Assembly (NCBI RefSeq): GCF_002632465.1 | Contig: NZ_NIBS01000009.1 | Span: 81,238-145,237, forward strand | DNA length: 64,000 bases | DNA from: Xenorhabdus budapestensis | GTDB lineage: Bacteria; Pseudomonadota; Gammaproteobacteria; Enterobacterales; Enterobacteriaceae | Reading direction: 5' to 3' | Shown here: positions 38,048-48,468 of the stretch, piece by piece | Layout: each line of letters opens with the position of its first letter | Position numbering within the stretch: the stretch's first letter is position 1 | Notes under the pieces: generated by a model | The model's database searches: none | What the model was told of the DNA's origin: nothing | What the model saw: only the letters and a program-made list of their open reading frames with translations | Made by a program: the position numbers and the translations under genes

Positions 38048-38794
38048 TTAGGCCACCAATTCCCGTGCCCGTTCCTCTATCCAATCAATAACTTCATCAC
38101 TGGAAAACAAGTAGAAATGTTCACCTGCAAAAACTTTTTGTGTCACGGGCGTAGTAAATATTTCTCGCCACTGTGCCAACCACGGGACAGGAACGTGCTC
38201 ATCGTGATCCGCACCAATCACATAGGTCTGACAGTTTATCACTGGCTTCGGCAACCGGGACAGAGAAGCCAGCAGACGAAGATCACTTCGCATGGCATCA
38301 ACCACATATTTTCGCAATTCAGGATGTGTGAAAACATCCTGCGGCGTCTCTTCAAATTCTTCCAGCAAGTCTATTATTTCCGCTTCTGATAATGCCTCAT
38401 TTCGTAAATCATCCGGAGCAGACGTTCCCCGCGCAGAAAGTATAAGGCCCAATTTCTTCTCCGGTGCCTCACTTTTTAATCTTCGGGCTATATGGTAGGC
38501 AAGCTCTGCTCCCAGGCTATGACCGAACAACAGCAAAGGCTTATCTTCTCCCAATTTCAATCGCTTGATCGAAGCAAGAAGGTCAGATATTACCGTTTCA
38601 GCATCTGTCTGAAATGGCTGTAAGAAACGCGAGCCCCTGCCTGCCAGTTCCATACAATAAGCTTCAATAAATCCAGACAGCCTCTGAGAAAGTTGCAGAT
38701 AAGAGAAGCTGGAACCACCAGCATGATGTAAAAACACAAGTTGAACTTTCGCTTCTGCTCTTTCGAACGCAGGGTATAGGATTGAATCAGTCAA
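38048..38794 (-). CDS. Type II (external) thioesterase of NRPS
   Basis: This 248-residue alpha/beta hydrolase belongs to the TEII family that clears misprimed carrier proteins. The N-terminus LVFLHHAGGSSFSYLQ is typical, the nucleophile lies in FGHSLGAELAYH (about residue 92), the Asp in VIGADHDEHVP and the His in AGEHFYLF. It begins with TTG, 12 nt after the stop of the upstream A-T-halfC synthetase and with AAGG just before, so the two form an operon. Its natural client is that synthetase, although it could also serve the pax synthetases, which have no TEII of their own in the window. Confidence 0.9.
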   Translation of the reverse strand: MTDSILYPAFERAEAKVQLVFLHHAGGSSFSYLQLSQRLSGFIEAYCMELAGRGSRFLQPFQTDAETVISDLLASIKRLKLGEDKPLLLFGHSLGAELAYHIARRLKSEAPEKKLGLILSARGTSAPDDLRNEALSEAEIIDLLEEFEETPQDVFTHPELRKYVVDAMRSDLRLLASLSRLPKPVINCQTYVIGADHDEHVPVPWLAQWREIFTTPVTQKVFAGEHFYLFSSDEVIDWIEERARELVA

Positions 38795-38805
38795 AATTAA
38801 GGCCT

Positions 38806-41541
38806 TTAGTTAATCTGGTTATTCGTCAAGTGAGTCAGAAAATACTTGGAAGTATCGGTAATTGGGTTAATACGATCTATTTTCTTCTCTGGTGTACTTT
38901 CCAGAGCGGTAACGATTTTCTGTAATATCGTTTGGAAAATGTCACAGACGCGTTCAAGATTAACCCCCTGTTCAGCCTGTGTGTGGATCACAAAGTCTTT
39001 GTCGATATCTTCAATACTGATGTAAATCGGGTGATCCGTGTGTTCCATAATGCCAGCGCTACTGAAAGACTCGGCACCAGAAGGCGTTAGTGCTAATAGT
39101 GGTTCTGCCGGAGAGATGTGACGTATTTCACTATGATAATAATTCAATATTGAAGTAAATAATGGTGCAGCTCCCGACAATTGTGATAATTGCTGTTGAA
39201 ACGATTGCCGAGTCAGTGCCTGCGATACTTTTTGATGTTTGACCAACTGTACCAGGTTGTCTTGAACAAGCCAGAGGCACTCAAGCACAGGCAAGTTATC
39301 CAGACGCATATGAATTGGTATTATATGGATAAATTGCTCTGTCCCATTCTCAGTATCCGCGCCTGCAAGCATATGCCCTGATAAAACCGTGCCAAAAACA
39401 GCATCATTATGTCCAACCAGACAACCCATTGTTTTGCCCCAGGCCAAGTGAAAAATTGCAGCGACACCAACAGCATGGACTTTAGCTTGTTGACGTATTT
39501 GATTACACAAATTCTCCGGCAATAATCGCCACGCTTCAACCGCCATAGTACCGATACCTAAATATGTTTCCACATCGAATGGAGTTGAAGGCGGTTTATC
39601 ATCTTTCAACAAAGGTGCCGTCATTTTAGGGCATTCCATCCCATTGGAGTCGATATCTGTTGAGTTGCAAGCCTGCAAATGAACGGCTAATTCGGACAAT
39701 ACAGGATATTGATACAGCATATGTGCTTCCACCATCAATCCGCGACGCCGTAATTCCTGTACCATTTTTATAGCTGACAGTGAATTACCGCCCAAATTGA
39801 AGAATTGAGCATGTCTGCTGACTTTTTTAACCCCGAACAATTCACTCCATACTTCAGCCAGTATTTTTTCAATCCCCTCTTTTGCCGGAGCGGAATCCTG
39901 TTGTTTAAGCTTTCCAATAGCAATAACCGGGAAAGCCTTGCGGTCAAGTTTACCGCTGGCAGATAAAGGAAAATGATTGACAATAACAATGGCTGCCGGC
40001 CGCATATAATCAGGAGCCACTCTTTTCATGAATTGCTGAATACTCTCTTTCACACTACTCTGTGAATGATGCTGCAAAGCACGTTCTGAAATAATCACGA
40101 AAGCAATCAACCGGTTGTCTTCTGAACTTTCACTTTTCTCCCGCGCTGTTTGTATCAGCACAACAGCATCACGCACAGCCGGATGTTTCATCAACAGCAC
40201 TTCAATTTCACCCAATTCAACGCGATAACCGCGTACTTTGACCTGAAAATCCATCCGGCCAAGAATGTCCAGCAAACCGTCCTTCCGCCATTTCGCTAAA
40301 TCACCGGTGCGATACATTCGTTTGGGAAGCGCACTATTTACCGCAATATTGACAAATTTAGCCGCGGTTTCTTCCGGGCGCTGATGATAACCTTCAGCCA
40401 GTTGTGCCCCCGCAATACACAGCTCACCCGGTGTTTCATCCTTAATAGCACAGTTCTTGGTATCGAGCAGATAGATTTCAACATTGTCAATCGGTGCGCC
40501 AATAGGAGGCAGAACCGGCCATTCTTCTGCTTTGCCTTCCAAAGTGTAAGCTGTCACGACATGTGCTTCTGATGGGCCGTAGTGATTATGCAGGCGGCAA
40601 TGTGGCAGTGCATGGAAAAATTGCCTGATAGCGGTGGTAATAACCAATTGTTCCCCTGCCGTGATCACATCAATAAGGCTCTCTGGATAACATTCCTGTG
40701 CAATCGCCGCCATTGCCAAACCATTTAATGCTACATAAGGCAAAAATATTCGTTCAATCCGCTGCTCTGCAATAAACGTAACCAGAGCCAATTGATCCAA
40801 TCGTAAATGATTGGAGATCAACACTAACTCCCCACCGCTGGATAAAGCTGAAAATATTTCCTGAAATGAGACATCAAAGCTTAGTGGAGAAAATTGCAAC
40901 GTTTTTTTACCAAAGTAATCGCCTTGCTGATGAATTTGCCAGACCAGCATATTCACCAACGACTGATGAGGCATACAAACCCCTTTAGGCTTTCCTGTCG
41001 AACCTGAGGTATAAATTAAGTAGGCGAGATCTTGGGGGGTACAAACTCCTGTCAAGTTTTCTATGTCACAACTATCGCTATTGATATTCTCTTTATTACT
41101 GTCGGAAAAATCACACTGAGCTAAATCAATACATGCGATAGTCTCAGGAAATGATAATTCAATATCGCCACGGAAAATAACAACTGAGACATTAGAATCG
41201 GTCAAAATGTAGGATTGACGCTCAATAGGATAACTCAGATCAATCGGGACATAAGCAGCACCGGCTTTTAAAACACCAATAACCGCAACAATCGCATCAA
41301 TGCTACGTTCAAGACAAATACCTACCGGAGAAATTTTTTCACCATCATGATGGTAATGCTGACGGATATAATGCGCCAACCTGTTTGCTCTACGATTTAA
41401 TTCATCATAAGACAATGATTGCTCACCAAATCTTATGGCAACAACATCCGGTGTTTTCGCTACCTGCTGCTCAAATAGTTCATGCACACAACAAAATACG
41501 GAATGACTTGAATGACGCTCTGACAATGATTCAACACGCAT
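38806..41541 (-). CDS. Minimal NRPS: A(Pro-type)-T-C-terminal half of a C domain
   Basis: This 911-residue protein has an adenylation domain (about 15-530; YTSGSTGKPKGV, A10 ASGKLDRK), a carrier domain (FFNLGGNSLSAI, Ser about 585) and then only the second half of a condensation domain (about 640-900). The half domain matches the C-terminal half of the dual C/E domains of the pax genes (compare FGTVLSGHMLAG with FGTVLLGRLQGG) but lacks the N-terminal half and its HHxxxDG motif. The pocket reads D-V-Q-F-I-A-H-V-V-K, a proline-type code. The start at 41541 is chosen for the AAGGAAG six bases upstream; an ATG at 41577 has none. With the TEII downstream it may load Pro onto a carrier for a partner enzyme, or be the remnant of a larger synthetase. 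The product is unknown. Confidence 0.85.
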   Translation of the reverse strand: MRVESLSERHSSHSVFCCVHELFEQQVAKTPDVVAIRFGEQSLSYDELNRRANRLAHYIRQHYHHDGEKISPVGICLERSIDAIVAVIGVLKAGAAYVPIDLSYPIERQSYILTDSNVSVVIFRGDIELSFPETIACIDLAQCDFSDSNKENINSDSCDIENLTGVCTPQDLAYLIYTSGSTGKPKGVCMPHQSLVNMLVWQIHQQGDYFGKKTLQFSPLSFDVSFQEIFSALSSGGELVLISNHLRLDQLALVTFIAEQRIERIFLPYVALNGLAMAAIAQECYPESLIDVITAGEQLVITTAIRQFFHALPHCRLHNHYGPSEAHVVTAYTLEGKAEEWPVLPPIGAPIDNVEIYLLDTKNCAIKDETPGELCIAGAQLAEGYHQRPEETAAKFVNIAVNSALPKRMYRTGDLAKWRKDGLLDILGRMDFQVKVRGYRVELGEIEVLLMKHPAVRDAVVLIQTAREKSESSEDNRLIAFVIISERALQHHSQSSVKESIQQFMKRVAPDYMRPAAIVIVNHFPLSASGKLDRKAFPVIAIGKLKQQDSAPAKEGIEKILAEVWSELFGVKKVSRHAQFFNLGGNSLSAIKMVQELRRRGLMVEAHMLYQYPVLSELAVHLQACNSTDIDSNGMECPKMTAPLLKDDKPPSTPFDVETYLGIGTMAVEAWRLLPENLCNQIRQQAKVHAVGVAAIFHLAWGKTMGCLVGHNDAVFGTVLSGHMLAGADTENGTEQFIHIIPIHMRLDNLPVLECLWLVQDNLVQLVKHQKVSQALTRQSFQQQLSQLSGAAPLFTSILNYYHSEIRHISPAEPLLALTPSGAESFSSAGIMEHTDHPIYISIEDIDKDFVIHTQAEQGVNLERVCDIFQTILQKIVTALESTPEKKIDRINPITDTSKYFLTHLTNNQIN

Positions 41542-41907
41542 AGTTATCTTCCTTTTATTCCATAAATTGACTGTCATTCATGGTAATCAACTCATTATTC
41601 CGCGCAAATATCTGTCCTTCATTTTTTAGTTACCTCTTTGTTTACTGTAAATAGGTTAATTATGAATAGACTAGCTGTGAATAGAAATTAATTGACTCCG
41701 ATAATATCAACATTGATAAAACGGGTATAGATTAATAATATCGAAACCATCTTTCTATAATAGAAAATATTATTTTCATAACTCTTTTTTTCATAATCAT
41801 TGTCAGACTGGCATATGTTATTATGCAAATATCACGCTATATAATGGGAATAACAGAAATAATGGAAACACAACTAAATGATGTATCCAAATATTAAGCA
41901 AATAAAA
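41542..41907 (-). promoter_or_regulatory. Gap between aga operon end and NRPS gene
   Basis: This AT-rich stretch of 366 bp must carry the promoter of the minus-strand NRPS-TEII operon and the 3' end of the aga operon. I see no strong hairpin terminator and no reading frame with a ribosome site. Nothing further can be supported. Confidence 0.4.
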
Positions 41908-42771
<864 letters not shown>

Positions 42772-42815
42772 TTATCATTACCTTATTATTACCCTGCTAT
42801 CACTTTATTATCGTC

Positions 42816-43265
42816 TTAGATGCCATCAATATCGGGCAGTGCCTGTTTTGACTGCTGCTGTTCATGCCACAGGCTGGTCAATCCGCGACGACCACACTCC
42901 AGAGCCATGTCACGAAATTCAATGGTGTTCATCTCATCACGCATTATCATCATTTCAACAGCCAACTGCATATTAGTCCCCGTAATCACCTGCCATTGCG
43001 GATAAACTAATTGTGGATGTGTTAAAGCCAACTGTGCAGCCTGCCGGAAAGGAGAGCCGCCTAACAGATCTGTCAGGAAAACAACTCCTTTGCCCAAGTC
43101 ACACACTTTGCTGGCTATGTACAATGCTTGATACAGTTGCTCTGTCGTCATTCCGTCAGGAAAATCAACGGCAATACATCCCGGCTGTTTACCAATGATC
43201 TGATCTACCGCCTGTAGCAAGCCACTGGCAAACGTTCCGTGCCCGGTTATTACGATACCTAACAT
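42816..43265 (-). CDS. agaF: PTS mannose-family EIIA (AgaF-like)
   Basis: This 149-residue EIIA of the mannose/sorbose superfamily carries phosphate from HPr on the His in IVITGHGTFASGL (about residue 9). The region VVFLTDLLGGSPFRQA (about 80) is typical of EIIA-Man proteins. It is encoded between the IID and aldolase genes, the order of E. coli agaVWEF. It is cytosolic and works with the IIB, IIC and IID proteins encoded upstream. Confidence 0.9.
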   Translation of the reverse strand: MLGIVITGHGTFASGLLQAVDQIIGKQPGCIAVDFPDGMTTEQLYQALYIASKVCDLGKGVVFLTDLLGGSPFRQAAQLALTHPQLVYPQWQVITGTNMQLAVEMMIMRDEMNTIEFRDMALECGRRGLTSLWHEQQQSKQALPDIDGI

Positions 43266-43274
43266 TTTTTCTCC

Positions 43275-44162
43275 TTATAAAATTCCGACCAATTTACCAA
43301 CAACCCCAAACACGGCTGTAATACCTATCAGCTTCACTGGTGAGAAACCACGTTTCATTAACCAGTAAACCAGCAATGTGAAGGTCAGAGGCAGTAAGTT
43401 AGGCATCAGCTTATCGAGTACATCTGTTTGCAGTGCGACTTTTGCTTCCCCTGCTTTCATGACAAAAGGTGTCGAAAGATGAACATAAGAAGCAACAAGA
43501 GCACCGATAACCGTCATACCGACAATTGATGCTGCATGAGAAATATTTTTCGTATGGATTTTCAGCATAGCTATGGCTTTGGTGCCGGTACGGTAACCGT
43601 AATGCGCCAAACCAAAACGCAAAGCAAAATGTACAATATTAAACATCAACAGAAACAGAATTGGCCCCAGAACACTGCCTTGCAGTGCTAGTGATGCCCC
43701 GATACCCGCACAGATCGGTAATAAGGTCAGCCAGAACAGTGCATCACCGATCCCGCCCAATGGCCCCATCAAAGCAACTTTCACAGCCCGGATGGTAGAA
43801 AGTTTCTCCTTACTGCGTTCCATCGCCAGTACTAAACCGGACAGAAAAGTGACATCAAATGGATGAACGTTAAAAAATTCCATGTGCATTTTCATGGAAT
43901 TTGCCAGATCATCGGGATTTTTATGCAGCTTACGCAGTGCGGGGATCAGTGTGTAGAGCCAGCCTCCCGCCTGCATACGTTCATAGTTAAAAGAAGCCTG
44001 TAACAGCAGAGAACGCAGAGCCATAACATTAATATCGCGCTTTGTTAACTCTTCCGCTGGGGTCGTATCAACATAGTCATCACGATCTACCGAACTGCTG
44101 TCTTGCTCTATATTCGCACCGTTTTTTTCGGACGCTGTGTTATCCAATGTATTAAATGCCAT
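43275..44162 (-). CDS. agaE: PTS mannose-family EIID (AgaE-like)
   Basis: This 295-residue membrane subunit of the sugar channel contains the IID signatures RSLLLQASFNYERMQAGG and MKMHMEFFNVHPF, and LMGPLGGIGDALFW mid-protein, with several membrane segments toward the C-terminus. The ATG at 44162 is used because GGAG lies just upstream; a longer frame to 44246 would run deep into the IIC gene. The true start still overlaps the IIC stop by 11 bp. The protein has a longer, acidic N-terminal extension (about 45 residues, DTTPAEELTKRDIN) than I expect of typical IID proteins. Confidence 0.9.
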   Translation of the reverse strand: MAFNTLDNTASEKNGANIEQDSSSVDRDDYVDTTPAEELTKRDINVMALRSLLLQASFNYERMQAGGWLYTLIPALRKLHKNPDDLANSMKMHMEFFNVHPFDVTFLSGLVLAMERSKEKLSTIRAVKVALMGPLGGIGDALFWLTLLPICAGIGASLALQGSVLGPILFLLMFNIVHFALRFGLAHYGYRTGTKAIAMLKIHTKNISHAASIVGMTVIGALVASYVHLSTPFVMKAGEAKVALQTDVLDKLMPNLLPLTFTLLVYWLMKRGFSPVKLIGITAVFGVVGKLVGIL

Positions 44163-44949
44163 CTTGCATCTCCTTCGGTGAATTTGACTGGGATGATGTA
44201 CCCTGTGTATTACCATCGTCGTTACGGGTACGGTTAAAGAAATCAATTAATGCAATCGCAAATGCGCCCAAAGCGATAGCAATAATAGGCAAATGCAGGA
44301 AAGTGACAGAAATAAAACCGAGGATGAAATAAGCCACATAGGTCTTTTTCATCATGACTTTCATCAACAGAGCAAAACCGATAGCAGGCATCATGCCACC
44401 AGCAACAGAAAGACCATCAAGCAGCCATTGTGGTGCTTTCTGCACGATGACTCTGGCAGTATCTGCACCAAAATAAATAGGTAAAAAAGACACAATGAAA
44501 TAGAAGCAGAACAGGATAATGACACCAAAATAGTTTACCCATTCAACACCGCGCCAATTGAGCTTTCTGACCATTTGATCGCATTTGTGCATCATCGGTG
44601 AGTAAATGGTAAACAGCAGTGTTATACACCCCTGAACAGCAATAGAGAAAGGAACTGCAATACCAATCGCAACTTTGGGATCTGCCTGAGTGAGAATGGC
44701 AAAAGTTGTTCCGATAATCCCCCCTATAACAACATTGGGCGGTTGGGCACCCGCTAGTGGCACCATGCCCATCCAGACAAGTTCTAATGAACCACCAACC
44801 AGTAAACCGGTCTGAATATCTCCTAAAATTAATCCGACCAACGGCCCGATAACAATCGGACGATGGATGTGTGTCAATCCATTGAACAGATCAATACCTG
44901 CAATCCCTGCCAGTATTGAGATCAAAAGCGCATCAACGAACATATTCAC
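44152..44949 (-). CDS. agaW: PTS mannose-family EIIC (AgaW-like)
   Basis: This 265-residue membrane permease subunit has motifs NGLTHIHRPIVIGPLVGLILGD near the N-terminus and GGSLELVWMGMVPLAGAQPPN (about 55-75), both characteristic of mannose-family IIC, followed by about six hydrophobic segments. It starts 5 nt after the IIB stop. Together with IID it forms the translocation channel. By family and context the substrate is likely an amino sugar (N-acetylgalactosamine or galactosamine); the sequence alone cannot decide. Confidence 0.9.
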   Translation of the reverse strand: MNMFVDALLISILAGIAGIDLFNGLTHIHRPIVIGPLVGLILGDIQTGLLVGGSLELVWMGMVPLAGAQPPNVVIGGIIGTTFAILTQADPKVAIGIAVPFSIAVQGCITLLFTIYSPMMHKCDQMVRKLNWRGVEWVNYFGVIILFCFYFIVSFLPIYFGADTARVIVQKAPQWLLDGLSVAGGMMPAIGFALLMKVMMKKTYVAYFILGFISVTFLHLPIIAIALGAFAIALIDFFNRTRNDDGNTQGTSSQSNSPKEMQDGI

Positions 44950-44954
44950 CTCCG

Positions 44955-45437
44955 TTATTTCAGAAGATTAGCAATATTTTCGCCTGCTTCGTCTGGCACC
45001 CGGCGGACTTCACAGGGAATGCCGCGTTTTTCCAGTTCACGAAAGGTGTCAATATCACTTTTATCAACAGAAATGGTTTTATGGACCTGAGTTTTTCCTT
45101 CTGAAAAATGCATGTTACCAACGTTCACAAACTTGATTGGTACATTACCTTTTACAAGCGTCAGCACATCTTGTGGTGTTTTACAGACGATAAAGATTTT
45201 CTGGCGCTCCGCAGCTTTATGAATGACATCAATAGTTTTTTGTAGGGTGAAATAGCGGGTCTGAACACCATCAGACATCACCATATCCATAAGCGATTGC
45301 TGAACAGGATCATTTGCTGCTTCATCATTCGCTACGACAACAAGGTTGGCACCCAGTGAATTAGCCCAGGTAACGCCAACCTGTCCATGGATCAAACGGT
45401 TATCAATACGGGTCAATAGGATATTTGGGGTAGACAT
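44955..45437 (-). CDS. agaV: PTS mannose-family EIIB (AgaV-like)
   Basis: This 160-residue EIIB has the phosphorylated His in LTRIDNRLIHGQVGVTWA (about residue 16), then VVANDEAANDPVQQSLM and the C-terminal VDKSDIDTFRELEKRGI, as in AgaV (E. coli 157 residues). It lies 11 nt after the AgaS stop and 5 nt before the IIC gene, with a ribosome site at each start. It transfers phosphate from EIIA to the incoming sugar. Confidence 0.9.
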   Translation of the reverse strand: MSTPNILLTRIDNRLIHGQVGVTWANSLGANLVVVANDEAANDPVQQSLMDMVMSDGVQTRYFTLQKTIDVIHKAAERQKIFIVCKTPQDVLTLVKGNVPIKFVNVGNMHFSEGKTQVHKTISVDKSDIDTFRELEKRGIPCEVRRVPDEAGENIANLLK

Positions 45438-45448
45438 TCTAACTCCTG

Positions 45449-46669
45449 TTACTTTTCTGATTCAGTGTAGGGATAAATTTGAACGCCTTTTACCACACGA
45501 TTAACTTCACCTGTCGGGCATGGGTTATCAGGAGACAGGCCGAGAGACAGTGAGGTTTCAAAGCCCAGCATTTGAAAAAAAAGCAAATAGGGGAAAATAA
45601 GCCAGATATCCGGCAAATCAGTGGGAATTTCCAGAATATGAGTTTCTGCAACATTAGCTTCCAGTATCCCAGGGTAGGGCAAACTGCTTAAAACAATAAT
45701 TTGTTTGGCCAAACCATCTTGTTTGAGTTCATTGAGTAAATCGATATCATAACGACGGCAATAAGCATCAGCCGAGAGCATGATAATCACCAGCGTATCA
45801 TGGTCGATGATAAATTTCGGCCCATGCCGCACTCCCATGTTGGAATCGTAACGGGTTGCTATTCGGCCTGCGGTTAATTCCAACATCTTCAACGCCCCTT
45901 CTTCCGCAATACCGGTAAAACCACCTGCTCCCAACGCAACCATACGTTTAAATCCCTTCCCGATGATTTGCCGGATCAGCGATTGCCAGGCAGGTGCCTG
46001 TGTCTCACAGAGTACAGCCATCGTTTCCAGCGATTGTTTTTTTAATGGCTGCTCTGCTGTATCGAAATCCATATCACCAAGGAGTAACAGAGTCGCCAGC
46101 GCCATACAGCTAAAGCTGGACGTCATGGCAAAACTACGATCATTGGCTCCTTCCGGCATAATCAGCGAACAAACATGCGTCTTATTCTTTGCATAACGGG
46201 CCAATTCCCCTTCAGGATTACAGGTAAGGATCAAGTGATAACAGTCGGTTAAGAGGGAATCTACCAATTTAACAGTTGCCACACTCTCAGGACTGTTACC
46301 GGAACGGGCATAAGAGACCAACAGGGTGGGTTTACTCTTATCCAGATATTGCCAGGGTGTAGGGACAATATCCGTTGAGGCAAAAGCATGAACATTCAGT
46401 CCGCATTTCTTGCCACGCCTTCCAACTTCACGTAACCAGGGGGCTACAGCCTTACCAACGAACGCGGAAGAACCCGCACCACATAGAATAATCTGCAAAT
46501 CAGGCTTTGTGAGCAATGGATGGAGAAAAGGCCGCCAGTATGGTTGGAGCACGTCCAGCTCCTGATATAAGGTGCGCCAAAGTCTGGGCTGATGCTGGAT
46601 CTCCTCCGCGGTATAGTATGCCTGATGTTCTGCCAGCCACTGGGATGAATAAGGGAAAAAAGGTGTCAT
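45449..46669 (-). CDS. agaS: SIS-domain sugar isomerase/deaminase AgaS
   Basis: This 406-residue protein has two SIS domains, with motifs ILCGAGSSAFVGKAV (about 60), LLVSYARSGNSPESVATV (about 117) and MVALGAGGFTGIAEEGALKMLELTAG (about 235). AgaS is proposed to convert galactosamine 6-phosphate to tagatose 6-phosphate with release of ammonia. Its start overlaps the AgaZ stop (ATGA). It supplies the deaminase step of the operon, which has no separate agaI. The family is sure; the exact reaction is from the literature on E. coli. Confidence 0.9.
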   Translation of the reverse strand: MTPFFPYSSQWLAEHQAYYTAEEIQHQPRLWRTLYQELDVLQPYWRPFLHPLLTKPDLQIILCGAGSSAFVGKAVAPWLREVGRRGKKCGLNVHAFASTDIVPTPWQYLDKSKPTLLVSYARSGNSPESVATVKLVDSLLTDCYHLILTCNPEGELARYAKNKTHVCSLIMPEGANDRSFAMTSSFSCMALATLLLLGDMDFDTAEQPLKKQSLETMAVLCETQAPAWQSLIRQIIGKGFKRMVALGAGGFTGIAEEGALKMLELTAGRIATRYDSNMGVRHGPKFIIDHDTLVIIMLSADAYCRRYDIDLLNELKQDGLAKQIIVLSSLPYPGILEANVAETHILEIPTDLPDIWLIFPYLLFFQMLGFETSLSLGLSPDNPCPTGEVNRVVKGVQIYPYTESEK

Positions 46670-47964
46670 AACACAGCTCCTTCTGTCTCAGTTTCACAGG
46701 CCTCAGCGTAGTGAACCAATACCGAACGGACTTTATCCATCACCCACTCTTTAGGTTCATCGAGAGAAAGAAGACCCGCTTTGATGGCTTTGGCCTGTTC
46801 AGGCAAGTACTGGCTTATCATCGAAAAAGGAGCTGGCTGGCTGCGCAGATTCGACAGTAATTTCTCGACAGCCGCTTCTACTTCAGGGTTCGCCCAGTAA
46901 TAGCGAATACGATCACTCAAACTGTACTGGCGATCGATATACTGTTGATGTGGATTACCTTTGTAATAAGAACGCCAGTATTCTGGTTGTTCACACATAA
47001 CCTGCTCCAGTGTTTCACTTAAATGAGCAGCTTTTGACTCTCCATGCCATTCACGATCCAGCTTATCAAGGGCAAACAGACCTTCCCGCAAAGCAAAAGT
47101 TAAAGCTGGCCCTACTTTCAGTATGACAAAGTGATCACGAACCAGATTGTGATAAGTTTGTGGGGTCTGATAATCCGTCGAATGGGCTTCATAGACAATA
47201 TGGGGTTGTGTCTCAATATATTGGCTGAGTTCCTGAGCTTTTCCCGGCTGATAATGTTCAATTTGGTGATGATCGAAATCGACTCCCGGCTGTACAACCA
47301 ATGCAATGACTCGCGGCCAAACATGAGCCAGATGTGCTTTTTTCCATTCAGCCTGATGGATTTTCAGTGTAGAAGCCGCAGCAGCAGGAGTTGTAACCTG
47401 TACGCCGTCCAAATCTTCTTTGGCTCCTCCCGGTACAGGTACTTCTGTGCCAATCACATAGACAGGTGCCTCACCACCATTTACCTGCCAGCTACACTCA
47501 GCAACCAAACAAAGCCGGGCTGCACGCTCGGCTACAATTTCATCGGTCAATGGTACAGGATCATCTACACAGGACATAGAACAGTCGAGATGAATTTTAC
47601 GAAATCCGGCAGCGACATAATCATAGATAAGGGTTTCAGCGAGTGCCATCGCTTCTTCAGCAAGGTGATCCTGCCAGGCATTAGGCCCCAGATGATCACC
47701 TCCTAGCCATATTTGTTCTCTTGGAAAACCGACAGAATCCGCGATATTCCATACTTTATTTCTAAAATCAATAGGTTGCATCCCAGTATAACCACCAAAC
47801 TGATTGACTTGATTGGACGTCGCTTCAATTAATATGGCGGTTCCCCGCTCTTTAGCAAACCGCAGTGCACTTTCCAATACCCAGGGGTGTGCGGAACAAA
47901 TAGAGTAAATTCCAACCAACTCACCAGATTTATGGCGACGGATAAGCTGTAATAGCGATTGCAT
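46666..47964 (-). CDS. agaZ: Tagatose-bisphosphate aldolase accessory subunit / kinase-like (AgaZ/GatZ)
   Basis: This 432-residue GatZ/KbaZ-family protein is needed for full activity and stability of the class II tagatose-bisphosphate aldolase and has also been suggested to be a tagatose-6-phosphate kinase. Motifs are IYSICSAHPWVLESAL near the N-terminus, WLGGDHLGPNAWQ (about 85), KIHLDCSMSC (about 120) and YVIGTEVPVPGG (about 170). It is the first gene of the operon. The start at 47964 has GGAG about 12 nt upstream. The regulator gene agaR, which neighbours agaZ in E. coli, is not present in the next 16 kb. Confidence 0.9.
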   Translation of the reverse strand: MQSLLQLIRRHKSGELVGIYSICSAHPWVLESALRFAKERGTAILIEATSNQVNQFGGYTGMQPIDFRNKVWNIADSVGFPREQIWLGGDHLGPNAWQDHLAEEAMALAETLIYDYVAAGFRKIHLDCSMSCVDDPVPLTDEIVAERAARLCLVAECSWQVNGGEAPVYVIGTEVPVPGGAKEDLDGVQVTTPAAAASTLKIHQAEWKKAHLAHVWPRVIALVVQPGVDFDHHQIEHYQPGKAQELSQYIETQPHIVYEAHSTDYQTPQTYHNLVRDHFVILKVGPALTFALREGLFALDKLDREWHGESKAAHLSETLEQVMCEQPEYWRSYYKGNPHQQYIDRQYSLSDRIRYYWANPEVEAAVEKLLSNLRSQPAPFSMISQYLPEQAKAIKAGLLSLDEPKEWVMDKVRSVLVHYAEACETETEGAVL

Positions 47965-48401
47965 AATGTTTCATGTCTCCAATACCTTAAATACATTGAG
48001 TTTTAGTGTCATTTTTTAAGCTCTGCCGTTGTTGGAATCTTTGGAGAATAGGCAGAGTAAATAGATAATAATAAGCAAGAAATGACGGGTAAAAATTATT
48101 AAGCATTGGTATTAATAACACCTAAACATTACAACAAAGGAAATCAATCGAAACTGTGATCCTGATTAAAAGTTTATTTTTTTAATCAAGCGCGAGTAAA
48201 ATGCTTTTGTTTCATTATTAGACAAAAGATAATTTTTTCCGATTACTTTCAGTCGAATGTTTATAAGTGTGATATCCAATGGATTAGAAAAACTGTGATG
48301 ATATATAGAAAGATATTATTCTATTTATCGTAAGTAAGAATAAATCATGGTGAGGAAAGAATGATAAAGTTCATCTGTAAAGATGAAAAAAAGATATATG
48401 A
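47965..48401 (-). promoter_or_regulatory. Promoter region of the aga operon
   Basis: This AT-rich region of about 440 bp drives the minus-strand operon. It has two sequences resembling the E. coli AgaR operator pattern as I recall it (TTTCRTTTYRTTTYNYTTKK): one on the minus strand at 48134-48153 and a weaker one on the plus strand at about 48202-48221. I see no gene in it. Confidence 0.45.
48134..48153 (-). promoter_or_regulatory. Candidate AgaR-type operator
   Basis: On the minus strand the site reads TTTCGATTGATTTCCTTTGT. It fits the recalled AgaR pattern at most positions, with mismatches in the second T-block and the following pyrimidine. It lies about 170 bp upstream of agaZ. A DeoR-family AgaR encoded elsewhere would be the expected ligand. 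Confidence 0.4.
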
Positions 48402-48440
48402 GGCTGGGGAAATTATTACACTCTCATAAATTCCCCAGCC
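48402..48440 (-). terminator. Terminator of the alpha/beta hydrolase gene
   Basis: A perfect 10-bp G+C-rich stem (GGCTGGGGAA / TTCCCCAGCC) has a 19-nt loop. On the minus strand it is followed after about ten bases by a run of seven T. It begins 28 nt after the hydrolase stop codon. Confidence 0.65.
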
Positions 48441-48468
48441 AATAATATTTTCAATTAACTAATCGATG

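Noticed and set aside
44163-44246. Longer N-terminus for the PTS IID protein
   Set aside because: The extension is Arg/His-rich, lies inside the IIC gene and lacks a ribosome site; ATG at 44162 has GGAG upstream.
48361-48429. 22-codon frame near 48.4 kb
   Set aside because: It overlaps the G+C-rich terminator stem of the hydrolase gene and has no ribosome site.
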